A stretch of 64,000 bases of DNA from Bacteroidota bacterium (GCA_017860275.1 JAFNAQ010000009.1:1-64000), one strand, 5' to 3'; numbered from the stretch's first letter, positions 34,218 through 44,329 are shown. The notes: a model not told the origin generated them from the letters alone. Made by a program: numbers and translations.

Positions 34218-36929
34218 TTAGTCTTGATTTACTAAAGTTTTGAAGTGTTTACCTCTTTCTTCGAAGTTTTTAAAATTGTCATAGCTTGGAGCTGCTGGTG
34301 ATAATAGACATTTCTTGCCTTTACCTGTGTTTGCCTTGCACCAAGATACAATCTCTTGATAACTATCGGTGGTGATGGAATTAATATTATAGTTCTTTTC
34401 TTTTTCAAGTATTGATTTTATTCTTTTGCCTGCCGCTCCTACATAAGCAATATTCTTTATTGACTTTACTTCCAATAGTTCAAGCAGCGGGTTATAGTCT
34501 ATTCCCCTATCCATTCCTCCCAAGATAAGAGTCTCAACATTCTCAAGAGATTTAATTGCTGCAAGTGCAGATTGAGGAATTGTAGAAATTGAATCATTAT
34601 AATATTCTACTCCATTTATTTCTGCAACAAATTCTAAACGATGTTCCAATCCTTTAAATTCTAATACTTTTTTTAACCCCTCTGGAGAATTTAAAGAACA
34701 AAGTCTGGCTACCTCATAGGCAACCATAATATTAAACTTATTATGCTCCCCTTTTAAGTATTTTGGCTCGTCAAAACTATAATTTTTTACATTTAATGGG
34801 ATTAAATTAGCTTCTGAATTAATCTCCTCAATCCATTTGTTTATCAACTTATCTTCTTCATTGTAAATAAAGAAGCCTTCATATTTATCTAAATGTCTTA
34901 ATAGGTTCATCTTCGCAGACTGATATTCTTCGAAACTTGCAAAGTGATCTAAATGTTCTTCGTATAGATTAAGCACAACAGAAATATCTGGAGAATGATT
35001 AATATATTGAAGCTGATGAGCAGAGAGCTCAAGCACAATTATTGTTTCTGGGGTAATCTTATCAATAAGATCAAACATTGGCACACCAATATTCCCAGCA
35101 AAGAGAACATCATCATACTTTGCTTTAAGCATCTCATATACAAGAGTAGAGGTTGTTGACTTTCCCTTTGTTCCTGTTATTCCAATGCATTGGTGTCCAA
35201 AATGCTTTAAGAAGAGTTTTGTTTGTGAGCTAATTAGTTTTTCATCATAAGGTCTTTCCATTTTCTTTAATGAAACACCTGGAGTCTTTATTACTAAATC
35301 ATATTTATAAAGTTCGTTTTGAGAATACTTTGAATCATCTCCAACATGACACTCTAATAAATCATCAAGCAAATCATACATTATCTCAGGAATATCTCTT
35401 AGTGTAGTGTTTGCATCTTGAATACCAAGCTTTTTTGTTGGGAAAAGTTCTCTAAGAAAATGATAGGTTGACTCACCCTCTCTTCCATAACCAAAGATAA
35501 CTATATTTCTATCTATAAGCTCTCTTGCTATCTCTGCCTTCTTGAACATAATATATGGGTTGGATAAAATATCCAAAAACTCTGAAGTGAGGTTATGTTC
35601 TTTTTCTATATTAATTAAAGATTTTTCGATTCGATAATCTTGATACTCTTCAAATTCATTCTCCTCTAACCAATAACTCATTAGGGCAAACTCCTTACTC
35701 TGAGGATATCTTTTAGATAATAAAAATAAGGCCGCATTTACCTCTTCAATAGTTCCAACGCATTCAAAAGGTTTTACCTTGGCAACTCCTGTTAACTCGT
35801 CAAGATAGTGTTTCATACTCTCTTTGTTGAGTAGATTCTCTCCAAATATTCTTTCAAGCTTCGATGGTTCCATAAAAGGAGAAAGAATAATGTAAGCAAA
35901 AAGACATTTTGGACAATTGCAACACCAAATATCAGTCTTTGAGCCTGCGTTGCAAGAACGAAATACATCATGGTATTGTGTTAGTTGAGAAAATTGTTGT
36001 GCAATCTGAAGTTCTGAAAGAGGACGAAGAAAACTAAAATAATTCATCCTATTACTTATATTATCCAAAACATATTCTCTAAAATCATTCTCAAACTCAA
36101 GACTCTTAGAATACTGATGATTGATATTCTCTCCCATAACAGTCGACTCGTTTGCTGAAAACTCATTACTTAGTGCAATATGTCGAGAACCAGTCAATGC
36201 ACTTACAAAAAGAGTAACAAAGGCTAACATTGCTGAAAAAGGAGTATGCCCATTCAAATATCCTTTTGAGTTAAGCTCCAAAAGATGAGGGTCTATTGTT
36301 CTATTTATCGTTAAATAATGATCTTTTTTTATCTGAGCAGCTTCCATACAATTAGTAGTTGCTCCACGAGGATTTATTATCATTGGGATGACTTCAAAAC
36401 AATTATTCCTTAGAAGTTCAAGGGTTACGACGGAATCCTTTCCCCCTCCAATAGGAACAATTACTGCCTCATTATCTAATTTAAATTTTGGTTTTTCAAA
36501 CTTTTTCCCACAAGAGACAATAGTCATAAACTCATCAATATTTGTCTTTATTGAGTTGAGATAAAAATATTCCCCCAATCCATTAAAGTATAATTTCTTC
36601 CAAAATTCAATCTGCCTATCTTCTAAATGTCCTGTCTCAATAATTACAACTGGAGATGCAAAAGCCTTCCAATAACTCAAAAGTTCAACCATACCTATAT
36701 TGAACACAAGTATAGCCAAATCATCTGGAGATAGATTTTCTACCTCAAATAAACCACTTACAGGGAAGGATAATTTTGGTTTAAATACATGTTCTGCACA
36801 TTCGAATTCAAACTCCAACTCTATCTGAGAATTAGTTTTATTGTAATCAAAAATAAAGTTCTTGTATCTAAATGTTGGATACTTCTCTCTTAGTTCAATA
36901 AACTTGTCCTGATGGTTTGTTTTTTTCAT
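34218..36929 (-). CDS. Fused MurL-type glutamate epimerase and MurD-type ligase
   Basis: A 903-residue cytosolic protein, about twice a normal MurD. Residues 1-450 resemble MurL, described in Xanthomonas, which uses ATP to epimerise the terminal L-Glu of UDP-MurNAc-L-Ala-L-Glu to D-Glu. Seen here: a PP-loop-like PIGGGKDSVVTLELL (GGGKDS at 161-166), 'ALSNEFSANESTV', and a metal-type CCNCPKC (336-342). Residues about 473-903 are a MurD-type Mur ligase: N-terminal 'NIVIFGYGREGESTYHFL', ATP loop 'GITGTKGKSTTSTLVYEM' (586-591 GTKGKS), 'LELSAHQLQYINHSPDISV', 'FKGLEHRLEFV', 'NDSISTIPQSALAAI', 'LLSPAAPSYDNF'. In Xanthomonas the ligase partner (MurD2) adds L-Glu. The fusion therefore predicts addition of L-Glu and inversion in one protein. 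Own promoter and terminator. Homology of the N-half to MurL is from memory of motifs. Confidence 0.75.
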   Translation of the reverse strand: MKKTNHQDKFIELREKYPTFRYKNFIFDYNKTNSQIELEFEFECAEHVFKPKLSFPVSGLFEVENLSPDDLAILVFNIGMVELLSYWKAFASPVVIIETGHLEDRQIEFWKKLYFNGLGEYFYLNSIKTNIDEFMTIVSCGKKFEKPKFKLDNEAVIVPIGGGKDSVVTLELLRNNCFEVIPMIINPRGATTNCMEAAQIKKDHYLTINRTIDPHLLELNSKGYLNGHTPFSAMLAFVTLFVSALTGSRHIALSNEFSANESTVMGENINHQYSKSLEFENDFREYVLDNISNRMNYFSFLRPLSELQIAQQFSQLTQYHDVFRSCNAGSKTDIWCCNCPKCLFAYIILSPFMEPSKLERIFGENLLNKESMKHYLDELTGVAKVKPFECVGTIEEVNAALFLLSKRYPQSKEFALMSYWLEENEFEEYQDYRIEKSLINIEKEHNLTSEFLDILSNPYIMFKKAEIARELIDRNIVIFGYGREGESTYHFLRELFPTKKLGIQDANTTLRDIPEIMYDLLDDLLECHVGDDSKYSQNELYKYDLVIKTPGVSLKKMERPYDEKLISSQTKLFLKHFGHQCIGITGTKGKSTTSTLVYEMLKAKYDDVLFAGNIGVPMFDLIDKITPETIIVLELSAHQLQYINHSPDISVVLNLYEEHLDHFASFEEYQSAKMNLLRHLDKYEGFFIYNEEDKLINKWIEEINSEANLIPLNVKNYSFDEPKYLKGEHNKFNIMVAYEVARLCSLNSPEGLKKVLEFKGLEHRLEFVAEINGVEYYNDSISTIPQSALAAIKSLENVETLILGGMDRGIDYNPLLELLEVKSIKNIAYVGAAGKRIKSILEKEKNYNINSITTDSYQEIVSWCKANTGKGKKCLLSPAAPSYDNFKNFEERGKHFKTLVNQD

Positions 36930-36952
36930 AAAATTGTTGAGTATATTTAGAG

Positions 36953-36960
36953 CAAAAATA
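36953..36960 (-). promoter_or_regulatory. Promoter -7 box of the murL-murD gene
   Basis: TATTTTTG on the minus strand, 23 bases before the ATG at 36929. Confidence 0.6.
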
Positions 36961-37034
36961 TAAAAATTTGATTTATTTTCCTCATATAACGTAGAAATAT
37001 ACGCTTTAATACCTAAGCTTTTAATTTTTATCCT

Positions 37035-37042
37035 TATTTTTG
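37035..37042 (+). promoter_or_regulatory. Promoter -7 box of the rnr-purD-thyA-folA string
   Basis: TATTTTTG, 19 bases before the ATG at 37062. Confidence 0.6.
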
Positions 37043-37061
37043 TGGATTAAATAACATAATT

Positions 37062-39407
37062 ATGGAGTCTTCAAATAAAAAAAAATCAGCTATTGCAAGC
37101 TCTATACTAAGAGCCTTTGCTAGTTCGCCTTTTGAGTCCTTAAATTACAAACAAGTTGCCTCTCGTATTGGATATAATGATAGAGCCTCAAGGGAGATGG
37201 TAATGAACCATGTATTAAAAATGGCAGAAGAAGGTACTTTGATTGAAGATGAGAAGGGTAAGTATAAACTTAATTCAAAGTTTATTAGCGATGATATACT
37301 ACCAAATAATTATATTATTGGCACGGTTGATATGAAGCAAACAGGAAAAGCTTATGTTATTCCTGATAATGGCACCGAAGATATTTTTATTTCACAGAAC
37401 AATACTAATCACGCACTAAATAACGACAAGGTAAAGGTTTATCTATTCCCTCAAAGAAAGGACAGAAAACGTGAAGGGCAGATAACTGAGATAATAGAGA
37501 GGAAGAAAACTTCGTTTGTAGGAACAATACAAAAATCCCAGAAATTTGCTTTCTTTGTCCCTGATAGTTCCTCAATGCCTGTTGATTTATTTATTGCCCT
37601 TGAGGATTTAAACGGAGCAAAAGATGGACAAAAGGTTTTAGCAGAAATTTCTCAATGGCCAGAAAGAGCGAATAACCCATTCGGAAGAGTAATTAAGGTT
37701 CTTGGAGAACCCGGGGATAATGATGTTGAGATGCAATCCATTTTAGCAGAATTCGATTTCCCACTATTCTTTCCTGATGGTGTAGAAAAAGAGGCCGAGA
37801 ATATCCCTTTCGAAATTCCACAAGAGGAAATCAAGAAAAGAAAAGATTACAGAAAGATTCTAACCTATACTATTGACCCAGAAGACGCAAAAGACTTCGA
37901 CGATGCTATTTCTTTTAGAATACTAGACAACGGCAACTTAGAGGTTGGTGTTCATATTGCCGACGTATCCCATTATGTTCGTCCTGGAAGTTTGATTGAC
38001 GAGGAAGCATATAAGAGGGGGACATCTGTATATCTAGTTGACAGAACTATACCTATGCTTCCAGAGAAACTATCCAATGGGGTGTGTTCACTAAGACCTA
38101 ATGAAGACAGCCTCACCTTCTCTGCTATCTTCGAGATGAATCAGGATGCAGAGATTATAAGTGAGTGGTTTGGTCGTACAGTAATACACTCAGATAAACG
38201 TTTCTCTTATGAAGATGCGCAAAAGATAATAGAAGAAGAGCATGGCGAATTATCGGAATATATACTTCCAGTTCACAGACTAGCAACAATACTTAGGAAG
38301 AAAAGATTTAAGACTGGAGCCATAAACTTCGAGTCTCAAGAGGTAAAATTCCGTCTTGATGAGAACTCCAAGCCTATAGGTATCTATATCAAGGAGTCTA
38401 AAGAAGCAAACTGGCTTATTGAAGAGTTCATGCTGCTTGCTAACAAGCACGTTGCCGAGAGAATTGGCAAGGCAAAGAAGGATAATAAGGAGGCAAAGAC
38501 CTTTGTATATCGTGTCCACGACGAGCCAAACCCTGACAAGCTTACGGTTTTCACAGAATTCGTCTCAAAGATGGGATACCAAGTCAATACGCAGAACAGA
38601 TCAACCTTGGCAAAGAGCTTAAACAACCTCTTTAAAGACATCACTGGCAAGGGCGAAGAGAATATGATTTCCACAATTGCCATTAGAACAATGTCAAAAG
38701 CTTATTATTCAACAGATAATATTGGTCACTACGGGCTGGCATTTCCTTATTACACACATTTCACCTCACCAATACGTCGTTATCCCGACCTAATGGTACA
38801 TCGTTTACTTGAAAAATACCTCGATAACAAGCCATCCGTGAGCAAGGAGGTCTACGAAGAGAAGTGCGAGAAGTGCTCAATAATGGAGAAGAAAGCCGCT
38901 GACGCAGAACGTTTATCAGTTAAATACAAGCAAGCGGAGTTCTTATCAGACAAGATTGGTTTCGTCTTCGCAGGCGTAATATCAGGAGTCAGCAAGTGGG
39001 GACTTTATGTTTTGATTGACGAGAACAAGTGCGAGGGCTTGATACCGATAAGAACGATGACCGATGACTTCTATTATATCGACGAGGATAACTATCAGGT
39101 GGTTGGTCGTCACTCTAACAAGACCTACCGACTTGGTGATCCGATAAAGATAAAGGTGGAAAGAGTCGACCTAATGAAGAAACAAATGGACTTTTCGTTG
39201 GTTGACGATGGAGAAATACTAGCTCCTAAGCGAGATTTCTCGCCTGAAAAGATAGAGGAAGGCTCGCAAAGAGACCGCGGCACAAGGCAATCGAAGTCTT
39301 ATAAGCCGAAAAACGGAGCATCAAGTTCAGGAAAACGAGCATCGGGAGCAAGTAAAGGAACATCGGGAGCAAGAAAACAAACCACAACAAAGAAGAAAAG
39401 AAGATAA
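37062..39407 (+). CDS. rnr: Ribonuclease R
   Basis: A 781-residue 3'-to-5' exoribonuclease that degrades structured RNA. Domains in order: N-terminal helix-turn-helix (about 10-75, 'NYKQVASRIGYNDRASREMV'), two cold-shock beta barrels, the RNB catalytic domain with 'DPEDAKDFDDAISFRILDN' (four metal-binding Asp), 'HYGLAFPYYTHFTSPIRRYP', an S1 domain ('FVFAGVISGVSKWGLYVLI'), and a basic Gly/Ser/Lys tail ending TTKKKRR. Base composition changes inside the gene: the first kilobase is about 35-42% G+C in hand-counted lines, the last part about 47-50%. purD follows after 16 bases. Confidence 0.96.
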   Translation: MESSNKKKSAIASSILRAFASSPFESLNYKQVASRIGYNDRASREMVMNHVLKMAEEGTLIEDEKGKYKLNSKFISDDILPNNYIIGTVDMKQTGKAYVIPDNGTEDIFISQNNTNHALNNDKVKVYLFPQRKDRKREGQITEIIERKKTSFVGTIQKSQKFAFFVPDSSSMPVDLFIALEDLNGAKDGQKVLAEISQWPERANNPFGRVIKVLGEPGDNDVEMQSILAEFDFPLFFPDGVEKEAENIPFEIPQEEIKKRKDYRKILTYTIDPEDAKDFDDAISFRILDNGNLEVGVHIADVSHYVRPGSLIDEEAYKRGTSVYLVDRTIPMLPEKLSNGVCSLRPNEDSLTFSAIFEMNQDAEIISEWFGRTVIHSDKRFSYEDAQKIIEEEHGELSEYILPVHRLATILRKKRFKTGAINFESQEVKFRLDENSKPIGIYIKESKEANWLIEEFMLLANKHVAERIGKAKKDNKEAKTFVYRVHDEPNPDKLTVFTEFVSKMGYQVNTQNRSTLAKSLNNLFKDITGKGEENMISTIAIRTMSKAYYSTDNIGHYGLAFPYYTHFTSPIRRYPDLMVHRLLEKYLDNKPSVSKEVYEEKCEKCSIMEKKAADAERLSVKYKQAEFLSDKIGFVFAGVISGVSKWGLYVLIDENKCEGLIPIRTMTDDFYYIDEDNYQVVGRHSNKTYRLGDPIKIKVERVDLMKKQMDFSLVDDGEILAPKRDFSPEKIEEGSQRDRGTRQSKSYKPKNGASSSGKRASGASKGTSGARKQTTTKKKRR

Positions 39408-39423
39408 AATAAAGAAGATAACT

Positions 39424-40698
39424 ATGAAGATTTTACTCTTAGGTAGCGGCGCTAGAGAGAACGCTATAGCAAGATCAATAAGCCAAAGCAAACAGTTAAC
39501 CAAGTTATTCATCTCACCGGGCAATCCAGGAACATCCATTTACGGCAAGAACGTAGACTTGGGATCAGAATTTCCAAGTATAAAGACCTTCGTAATAGAG
39601 AACGATATTCAGATGGTTGTCGTTGGCAACGAGCAGCCCTTGGTTGACGGTCTCTGGAACTACTTCAAGGACGAAGAAACCCTGCGCCATGTCTTGGTCG
39701 TTGGACCAAGCAGAGAAGGTGCGCGACTTGAGGGGAGCAAGGATTTCGCCAAAGATTTCATGATTAACAACAATATCCCAACAGCTCGTTATAAGACGTT
39801 CTTCAAGGAAACACTATCCGAAGGCAAAGACTTCTTACGCTCATTATCTCCTCCCTATGTCCTAAAGGCCGACGGACTAGCCGCAGGCAAGGGAGTAGTA
39901 ATCCCAGAGACCTTAGAAGAAGCCTTCGCTGAGCTCGAGGACATGCTTGAGGGTGAGAAGTTCGGCTCTGCTTCTGCGAAGGTTGTCATTGAGGAGTTCT
40001 TGACTGGTATTGAGTGCTCGGTCTTTGTGCTTACCGACGGCGTAAACTATAAGATTCTTCCCGTTGCCAAGGACTATAAACGCATCGGCGAGGGTGACAC
40101 TGGCTTAAACACAGGCGGAATGGGCTCCATCTCACCCGTGCCATTTGCTGACGAGGACTTTATGACCAAGGTAGAGGAAAGGATAGTGAAGCCAACAATA
40201 ACTGGTCTTCAAAAGGCTGGCATCGAATATCAAGGCTTCGTGTTTATTGGTCTGATGAACGTAGGGGGAGAACCTTATGTTATAGAGTATAACGTCAGAA
40301 TGGGAGACCCAGAGACCGAGACAGTGTTCCCAAGGATCAAATCAGACATCGTTGAAGCCTTCGTTAGCTTAGGTTCGAGAAGCCTTGACAAGGTTACGCT
40401 AGAGATAGACCCACGCTTTGCAACCTGCGTAATGATGGTCGCTGGTGGCTACCCTGAGGCTTACGACAAAGGCAACAGGATTGAGGGTCTAGAGAACACC
40501 TCCGACTGCCTTATCTTCCATGCTGGTACAAAGGTAAACGATAGCGGTGACCTCGTTACCAATGGCGGAAGAGTTCTTGCCGTGACTTGTTTTTCCTGGT
40601 CAATGGAGGATGCTCTTCAGATGTGCTACTCCAATGTAGAGAAGATCTCCTTCCAAGGAAGCTATTATCGCAGGGATATAGGCAAGGATTTGATGTAA
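39424..40698 (+). CDS. purD: Phosphoribosylamine-glycine ligase
   Basis: PurD makes glycinamide ribonucleotide from phosphoribosylamine, glycine and ATP. At 424 residues it is normal. Seen: the start 'MKILLLGSGARENAIARSIS', the ATP-grasp segments 'PPYVLKADGLAAGKGVVIP' and 'VVIEEFLTGIECSVFVLTDG', 'DTGLNTGGMGSISPVPF', and 'YVIEYNVRMGDPETE'. The family motif GGREHA is here GSGARENA, a form seen in the Bacteroidetes branch. It sits between rnr and thyA on one strand. Codon use is GC-richer than purC at the other end of the window. Confidence 0.96.
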   Translation: MKILLLGSGARENAIARSISQSKQLTKLFISPGNPGTSIYGKNVDLGSEFPSIKTFVIENDIQMVVVGNEQPLVDGLWNYFKDEETLRHVLVVGPSREGARLEGSKDFAKDFMINNNIPTARYKTFFKETLSEGKDFLRSLSPPYVLKADGLAAGKGVVIPETLEEAFAELEDMLEGEKFGSASAKVVIEEFLTGIECSVFVLTDGVNYKILPVAKDYKRIGEGDTGLNTGGMGSISPVPFADEDFMTKVEERIVKPTITGLQKAGIEYQGFVFIGLMNVGGEPYVIEYNVRMGDPETETVFPRIKSDIVEAFVSLGSRSLDKVTLEIDPRFATCVMMVAGGYPEAYDKGNRIEGLENTSDCLIFHAGTKVNDSGDLVTNGGRVLAVTCFSWSMEDALQMCYSNVEKISFQGSYYRRDIGKDLM

Positions 40699-40734
40699 GA
40701 AGTTGAGATAAACAGGCACAATAAAGACATTACA

Positions 40735-41529
40735 ATGAAACAATATTTAGATCTATTAGATGCCGTGATGAGCTCTGGAAACACAAAGATGGACAGAACA
40801 GGCACCGGCACCAAGAGTTTGTTCGGTTATCAGATGAGGTTTGACCTTAGCAAAGGCTTCCCCATGGTTACTACCAAGAAGCTCCACATCCGTTCAATTG
40901 TTCACGAGCTCCTGTGGTTTCTTAAAGGAAGCACGAACATCTCGTATCTAAAGGACAATGACGTCTCCATTTGGGACGAATGGGCTGATGAGCAGGGCGA
41001 ATTAGGACCTATCTATGGCAAGCAATGGCGTGCTTGGGAGACGGCAAGCGGAAAACCAGTCGACCAGATCTCGAAATTAATCCACGATATTAAGACTAAC
41101 CCAGACTCCAGACGTCTTCTCGTGAGCGCGTGGAACGTTGGCGAGATTGAGAAAATGGCGTTACCACCCTGTCATATCCTCTTCCAGTTCTATGTTTGCG
41201 AGGGGAAACTATCCTGCCAACTTTATCAACGCAGTGCCGACATCTTCTTAGGAGTGCCATTCAACATAGCATCGTACGCCCTCCTCACAGAAATGATAGC
41301 CCAAGTCTGCGACCTCAAGGCTGGCGACTTCATCCACACCCTTGGCGATGCACATATCTACTCCAACCACTTTGATCAGGCGGCGCTGCAACTTAGTCGC
41401 CAGCCTATGGAATTGCCATCACTAAGGCTCAATCCCGAGATAAAGAACATCCTTGACTTCAAGTTCGAGGACATAGACATCGTTAATTACCAATCGCACC
41501 CGCATATTAAAGCGCAGGTAGCAGTATAA
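40735..41529 (+). CDS. thyA: Thymidylate synthase
   Basis: ThyA methylates dUMP to dTMP with methylenetetrahydrofolate, leaving dihydrofolate. The 264-residue length equals the E. coli enzyme. Catalytic Cys146 lies in [13 protein letters not shown]; other landmarks are '[19 protein letters not shown]', '[13 protein letters not shown]', '[20 protein letters not shown]' and '[12 protein letters not shown]'. folA follows after 9 bases, so the enzyme that recycles dihydrofolate is made with the one that releases it. Confidence 0.98.
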   Translation: MKQYLDLLDAVMSSGNTKMDRTGTGTKSLFGYQMRFDLSKGFPMVTTKKLHIRSIVHELLWFLKGSTNISYLKDNDVSIWDEWADEQGELGPIYGKQWRAWETASGKPVDQISKLIHDIKTNPDSRRLLVSAWNVGEIEKMALPPCHILFQFYVCEGKLSCQLYQRSADIFLGVPFNIASYALLTEMIAQVCDLKAGDFIHTLGDAHIYSNHFDQAALQLSRQPMELPSLRLNPEIKNILDFKFEDIDIVNYQSHPHIKAQVAV

Positions 41530-41538
41530 CACAAGCTT

Positions 41539-42027
41539 ATGTTAAACATAATAGTAGCCATTGACGAGAACAATGCAATCGGTAATGAGAATAAATTACC
41601 ATGGCATCTTAGTGAAGACCTTAAGTTCTTCAAGAGAACAACAACTGCAATGGCAGTAGTGATGGGGCGCAAGACATGGCAGAGCCTGCCAATCAAGCCA
41701 TTGCCTAATAGAATCAACATCGTTATGACACGAAATCCTGATTATAATCTAAATGGCGTGGTAACAATGAACTCTGTTTCTGAGGTTGTCGACTTCGCAT
41801 CAAGTGGAAACCAAACCTTTGTAATCGGAGGAGCAGAGGTGTACAAGACATTCCTGCCACTGGCGGACAAACTATATGTCACAAAGGTCTACAAATCGTA
41901 CCCAGCCGACGCATATTTTCCAGCTATTGACCCAGAAATCTGGCTCTTGGAAGAAGAAAGCGAGCTTCATTATGACGAGAAGGAAGATGTTAACTTCAAG
42001 TTTTTAGTCTACAAAAGAAGAAAATAG
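41539..42027 (+). CDS. folA: Dihydrofolate reductase
   Basis: Reduces dihydrofolate with NADPH. 162 residues, normal. 'IVAIDENNAIGNENKLPWHL' holds the substrate and Met20-type loop, 'VVMGRKTWQSLP' binds cofactor, 'TFVIGGAEVYKTFLPLADKL' is the second nucleotide loop, and 'LYVTKVYKSYPADAYFP' follows. The active-site acid is Glu/Asp in 'HLSEDLKFFKRTT'. Tightly coupled to thyA. Confidence 0.97.
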   Translation: MLNIIVAIDENNAIGNENKLPWHLSEDLKFFKRTTTAMAVVMGRKTWQSLPIKPLPNRINIVMTRNPDYNLNGVVTMNSVSEVVDFASSGNQTFVIGGAEVYKTFLPLADKLYVTKVYKSYPADAYFPAIDPEIWLLEEESELHYDEKEDVNFKFLVYKRRK

Positions 42028-42080
42028 ACTATATTTTTCAGATAAACAAAGAACGAAGAACAAATAAACAAAAAACGAAT

Positions 42081-43502
42081 ATGAAGAAAACATACAATAT
42101 TAAATTGATAATCTCAGTATTATTTTTAGTTCTCTATGGCTGGCAATCAGGTTACTGCCAACTAATAAATGGTCTTGAGGGTGATGGGACGAGCTCATCG
42201 CCAGTACTTATCAAATCCACAGCCGAACTAAAGACATTATCGGACTATGTTAATGCCCAGCACACAATCCAAGTAAGGCAAAAATACTTCAAGCTAACCA
42301 ACGATTTAGACTTCACTAACGACTCCCTTGCCTACGATTTAGACCAAGACGGCATCAAGGAATCAAATTTCAAACCAATAGGGACCTACGATAACACAGG
42401 TAATTCCCTCTTTAGCGGACACTTCGATGGAGATAATCACACCATAAAGGGGCTGAAAATAAACAGTATTGACTTCGTTGGACTCTTTGGCGCAGTCACC
42501 GGCACATCACTAACAAACCGTACCAAGATACAAAACATCAAGATAATAGACTCAGAGTTCTCAGGAAACAACCTTATTGGAGGCATCTGTGGCTACCATC
42601 AATACAATACTGTGAGCAATTGTGCCGTTAACGCCCTCTTCACATCCTATGGCTCTGGCTGCATAGTAGGTGGACTAGTTGGTTATTCTTATGGCAACAT
42701 CATCGAGGGCTCAAGAGTGAGGTCTATATTCAAGAACACAGCCCCAGCGGCAAGCCTAGGAGGAGTAATTGGAGCCGCAGGCAAAGATGGTAATATCACA
42801 ACCACATACTCAAGATCGGAATTTCAATCCTCAGAGGACTCATGTTATATCGGCGGAATCGCAGGATCTTCGCATACTCCCTTCATAAACTGCTACTCTG
42901 TCTCCATCTTCAAGAACATGAATTTCAACATGGGGGTCATCGGCGGCTTTATCGGAGGACAAGTATCAGGTTGCAACATCAAGAACTCCTACTGCTACAC
43001 CACCGTAACGACAGAATCAGCAAAAGTTATCAACGTGGGCGGATTCGTAGGACAAAAAGTTTCGGGTACGATAACCAACTGCTTCTACAACGATTCGAGC
43101 TCATTAAACAATAATAACCTAGCCACCCCGCTCAGTGAGCAAGATATGAAGCATGCAGACTTCGTTGCCCAACTCAATGGTCAAGACAGCATAAGCATTT
43201 GGAGCCAAGACCCAGACGGAAGAAACGATGGTTACCCTATATTAAGCTCACAAACAGTAGGTCTTAACAAGATTACAGCTAGCCATGATGTGATAATCAA
43301 GAACATCGACAAGAAAATCATAATCAGCGCACAAGAGATTCAAAGCATTAAGGTCATAGACATAAGCGGCAAACTCATCTACAACAACAATCTTAAGTCA
43401 AATGACTATAGTTTTGAGATAAATGCACCACAAGGAGTATATATTGTAAGTGTAAAAACCAGCAAAACGACAACCAATTCGAAGATAATCATCTATAATT
43501 AA
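42081..43502 (+). CDS. GLUG-repeat T9SS cargo protein
   Basis: A 473-residue secreted protein. Signal peptide to about residue 26 (QSGYC-Q). The body has a 'GDGTSSSPVLIKSTAELKTL' lead typical of surface beta-helix proteins, then several GLUG-type units with the pattern GG-h-h-G (GGICGYHQYNTVSNC, GGLVGYSYGNIIEGS, GGVIGAAGKDGNITTTYS, GGIAGSSHTPFINCYS, GGFVGQKVSGTITNCFY), predicted to form a right-handed beta-solenoid. A T9SS sorting domain ends it ('KVIDISGKLIYNN', 'APQGVYIVSVKTSKT'). It lies within an otherwise housekeeping string, 53 bases after folA. Such proteins are usually adhesins or matrix components; ligand unknown. Confidence 0.85.
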   Translation: MKKTYNIKLIISVLFLVLYGWQSGYCQLINGLEGDGTSSSPVLIKSTAELKTLSDYVNAQHTIQVRQKYFKLTNDLDFTNDSLAYDLDQDGIKESNFKPIGTYDNTGNSLFSGHFDGDNHTIKGLKINSIDFVGLFGAVTGTSLTNRTKIQNIKIIDSEFSGNNLIGGICGYHQYNTVSNCAVNALFTSYGSGCIVGGLVGYSYGNIIEGSRVRSIFKNTAPAASLGGVIGAAGKDGNITTTYSRSEFQSSEDSCYIGGIAGSSHTPFINCYSVSIFKNMNFNMGVIGGFIGGQVSGCNIKNSYCYTTVTTESAKVINVGGFVGQKVSGTITNCFYNDSSSLNNNNLATPLSEQDMKHADFVAQLNGQDSISIWSQDPDGRNDGYPILSSQTVGLNKITASHDVIIKNIDKKIIISAQEIQSIKVIDISGKLIYNNNLKSNDYSFEINAPQGVYIVSVKTSKTTTNSKIIIYN

Positions 43503-43534
43503 CCATAAAAACAAAGTCAAATTACCAAATAAAC

Positions 43535-44278
43535 ATGAGAGAATCATCAAATAAACAAATAAAGAAGAAGCTAAGAAACGCACTTATTTATCTGCATATC
43601 GACCTGTCGAAAAACCTTAAATACGATCGATTGACGAGATTAATAATGAAGAAGACCTTAAAAGAAAACTCCAATTGCATCGACATCGGAGCCCACAAAG
43701 GGGAAATCTTGGACGATATTCTCACCTTCAGTCCACAAGGACAGCATTATGCGTTTGAGCCAATCCCATACCTATATAATAATCTTAAGGCAAACTACTC
43801 CCCTAGAGTAAAAGTCTACCCATACGCACTTGCAGAGCGTGAAGGCGTAAGCACATTCCAAGTCGTAGAGAACGCACCAGCCTACTCAGGCATCAAACAA
43901 AGAAACTACGACGACATCAAAAAACCACGCATCAAAGAAATAACCGTAGCCACTAACACGCTAGATGGCACCATCGGCCAAGACGTCAAGATAGATTTCA
44001 TCAAAATCGACATCGAAGGAGGAGAATACCACGCCCTATTAGGAGGAAAAGATATGCTAATAAAGAACAAACCAACCATAATCTTCGAATGTGGAAATGG
44101 CGCTAGCGAGCAATACGGCACTGATTATCACGGCATCTACGACTACCTAACAGAAGAAATTGGACTAAAGATCTACACCCTAAGCGCATTTATCAAGAAA
44201 CAAAAGCCACTGAGCAAGGTAACATTCGCAGCCTTCTACATAACAGGAGACGAATACTACTTCGTGGCAAGCAAGTAA
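43535..44278 (+). CDS. FkbM family methyltransferase
   Basis: A 247-residue SAM-dependent methyltransferase. Motif I is 'SNCIDIGAHKGEILDDIL', the acidic ribose-binding part is 'HYAFEPIPYLYNNLKANY', and the FkbM hallmark is 'KIDFIKIDIEGGEYHALLGG'. FkbM-type enzymes O-methylate sugars or polyketide hydroxyls; in Bacteroidetes they often sit in polysaccharide and glycoprotein loci. No signal peptide. It is paired with a second methyltransferase at 44330 and near a flippase and a GT4 enzyme, pointing to methylated envelope glycans. Acceptor unknown. Confidence 0.9.
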   Translation: MRESSNKQIKKKLRNALIYLHIDLSKNLKYDRLTRLIMKKTLKENSNCIDIGAHKGEILDDILTFSPQGQHYAFEPIPYLYNNLKANYSPRVKVYPYALAEREGVSTFQVVENAPAYSGIKQRNYDDIKKPRIKEITVATNTLDGTIGQDVKIDFIKIDIEGGEYHALLGGKDMLIKNKPTIIFECGNGASEQYGTDYHGIYDYLTEEIGLKIYTLSAFIKKQKPLSKVTFAAFYITGDEYYFVASK

Positions 44279-44329
44279 TCTCCTCACTAGGCACAGTAAT
44301 CAAGAAATAAAAATATAAAAATCAAGAAA

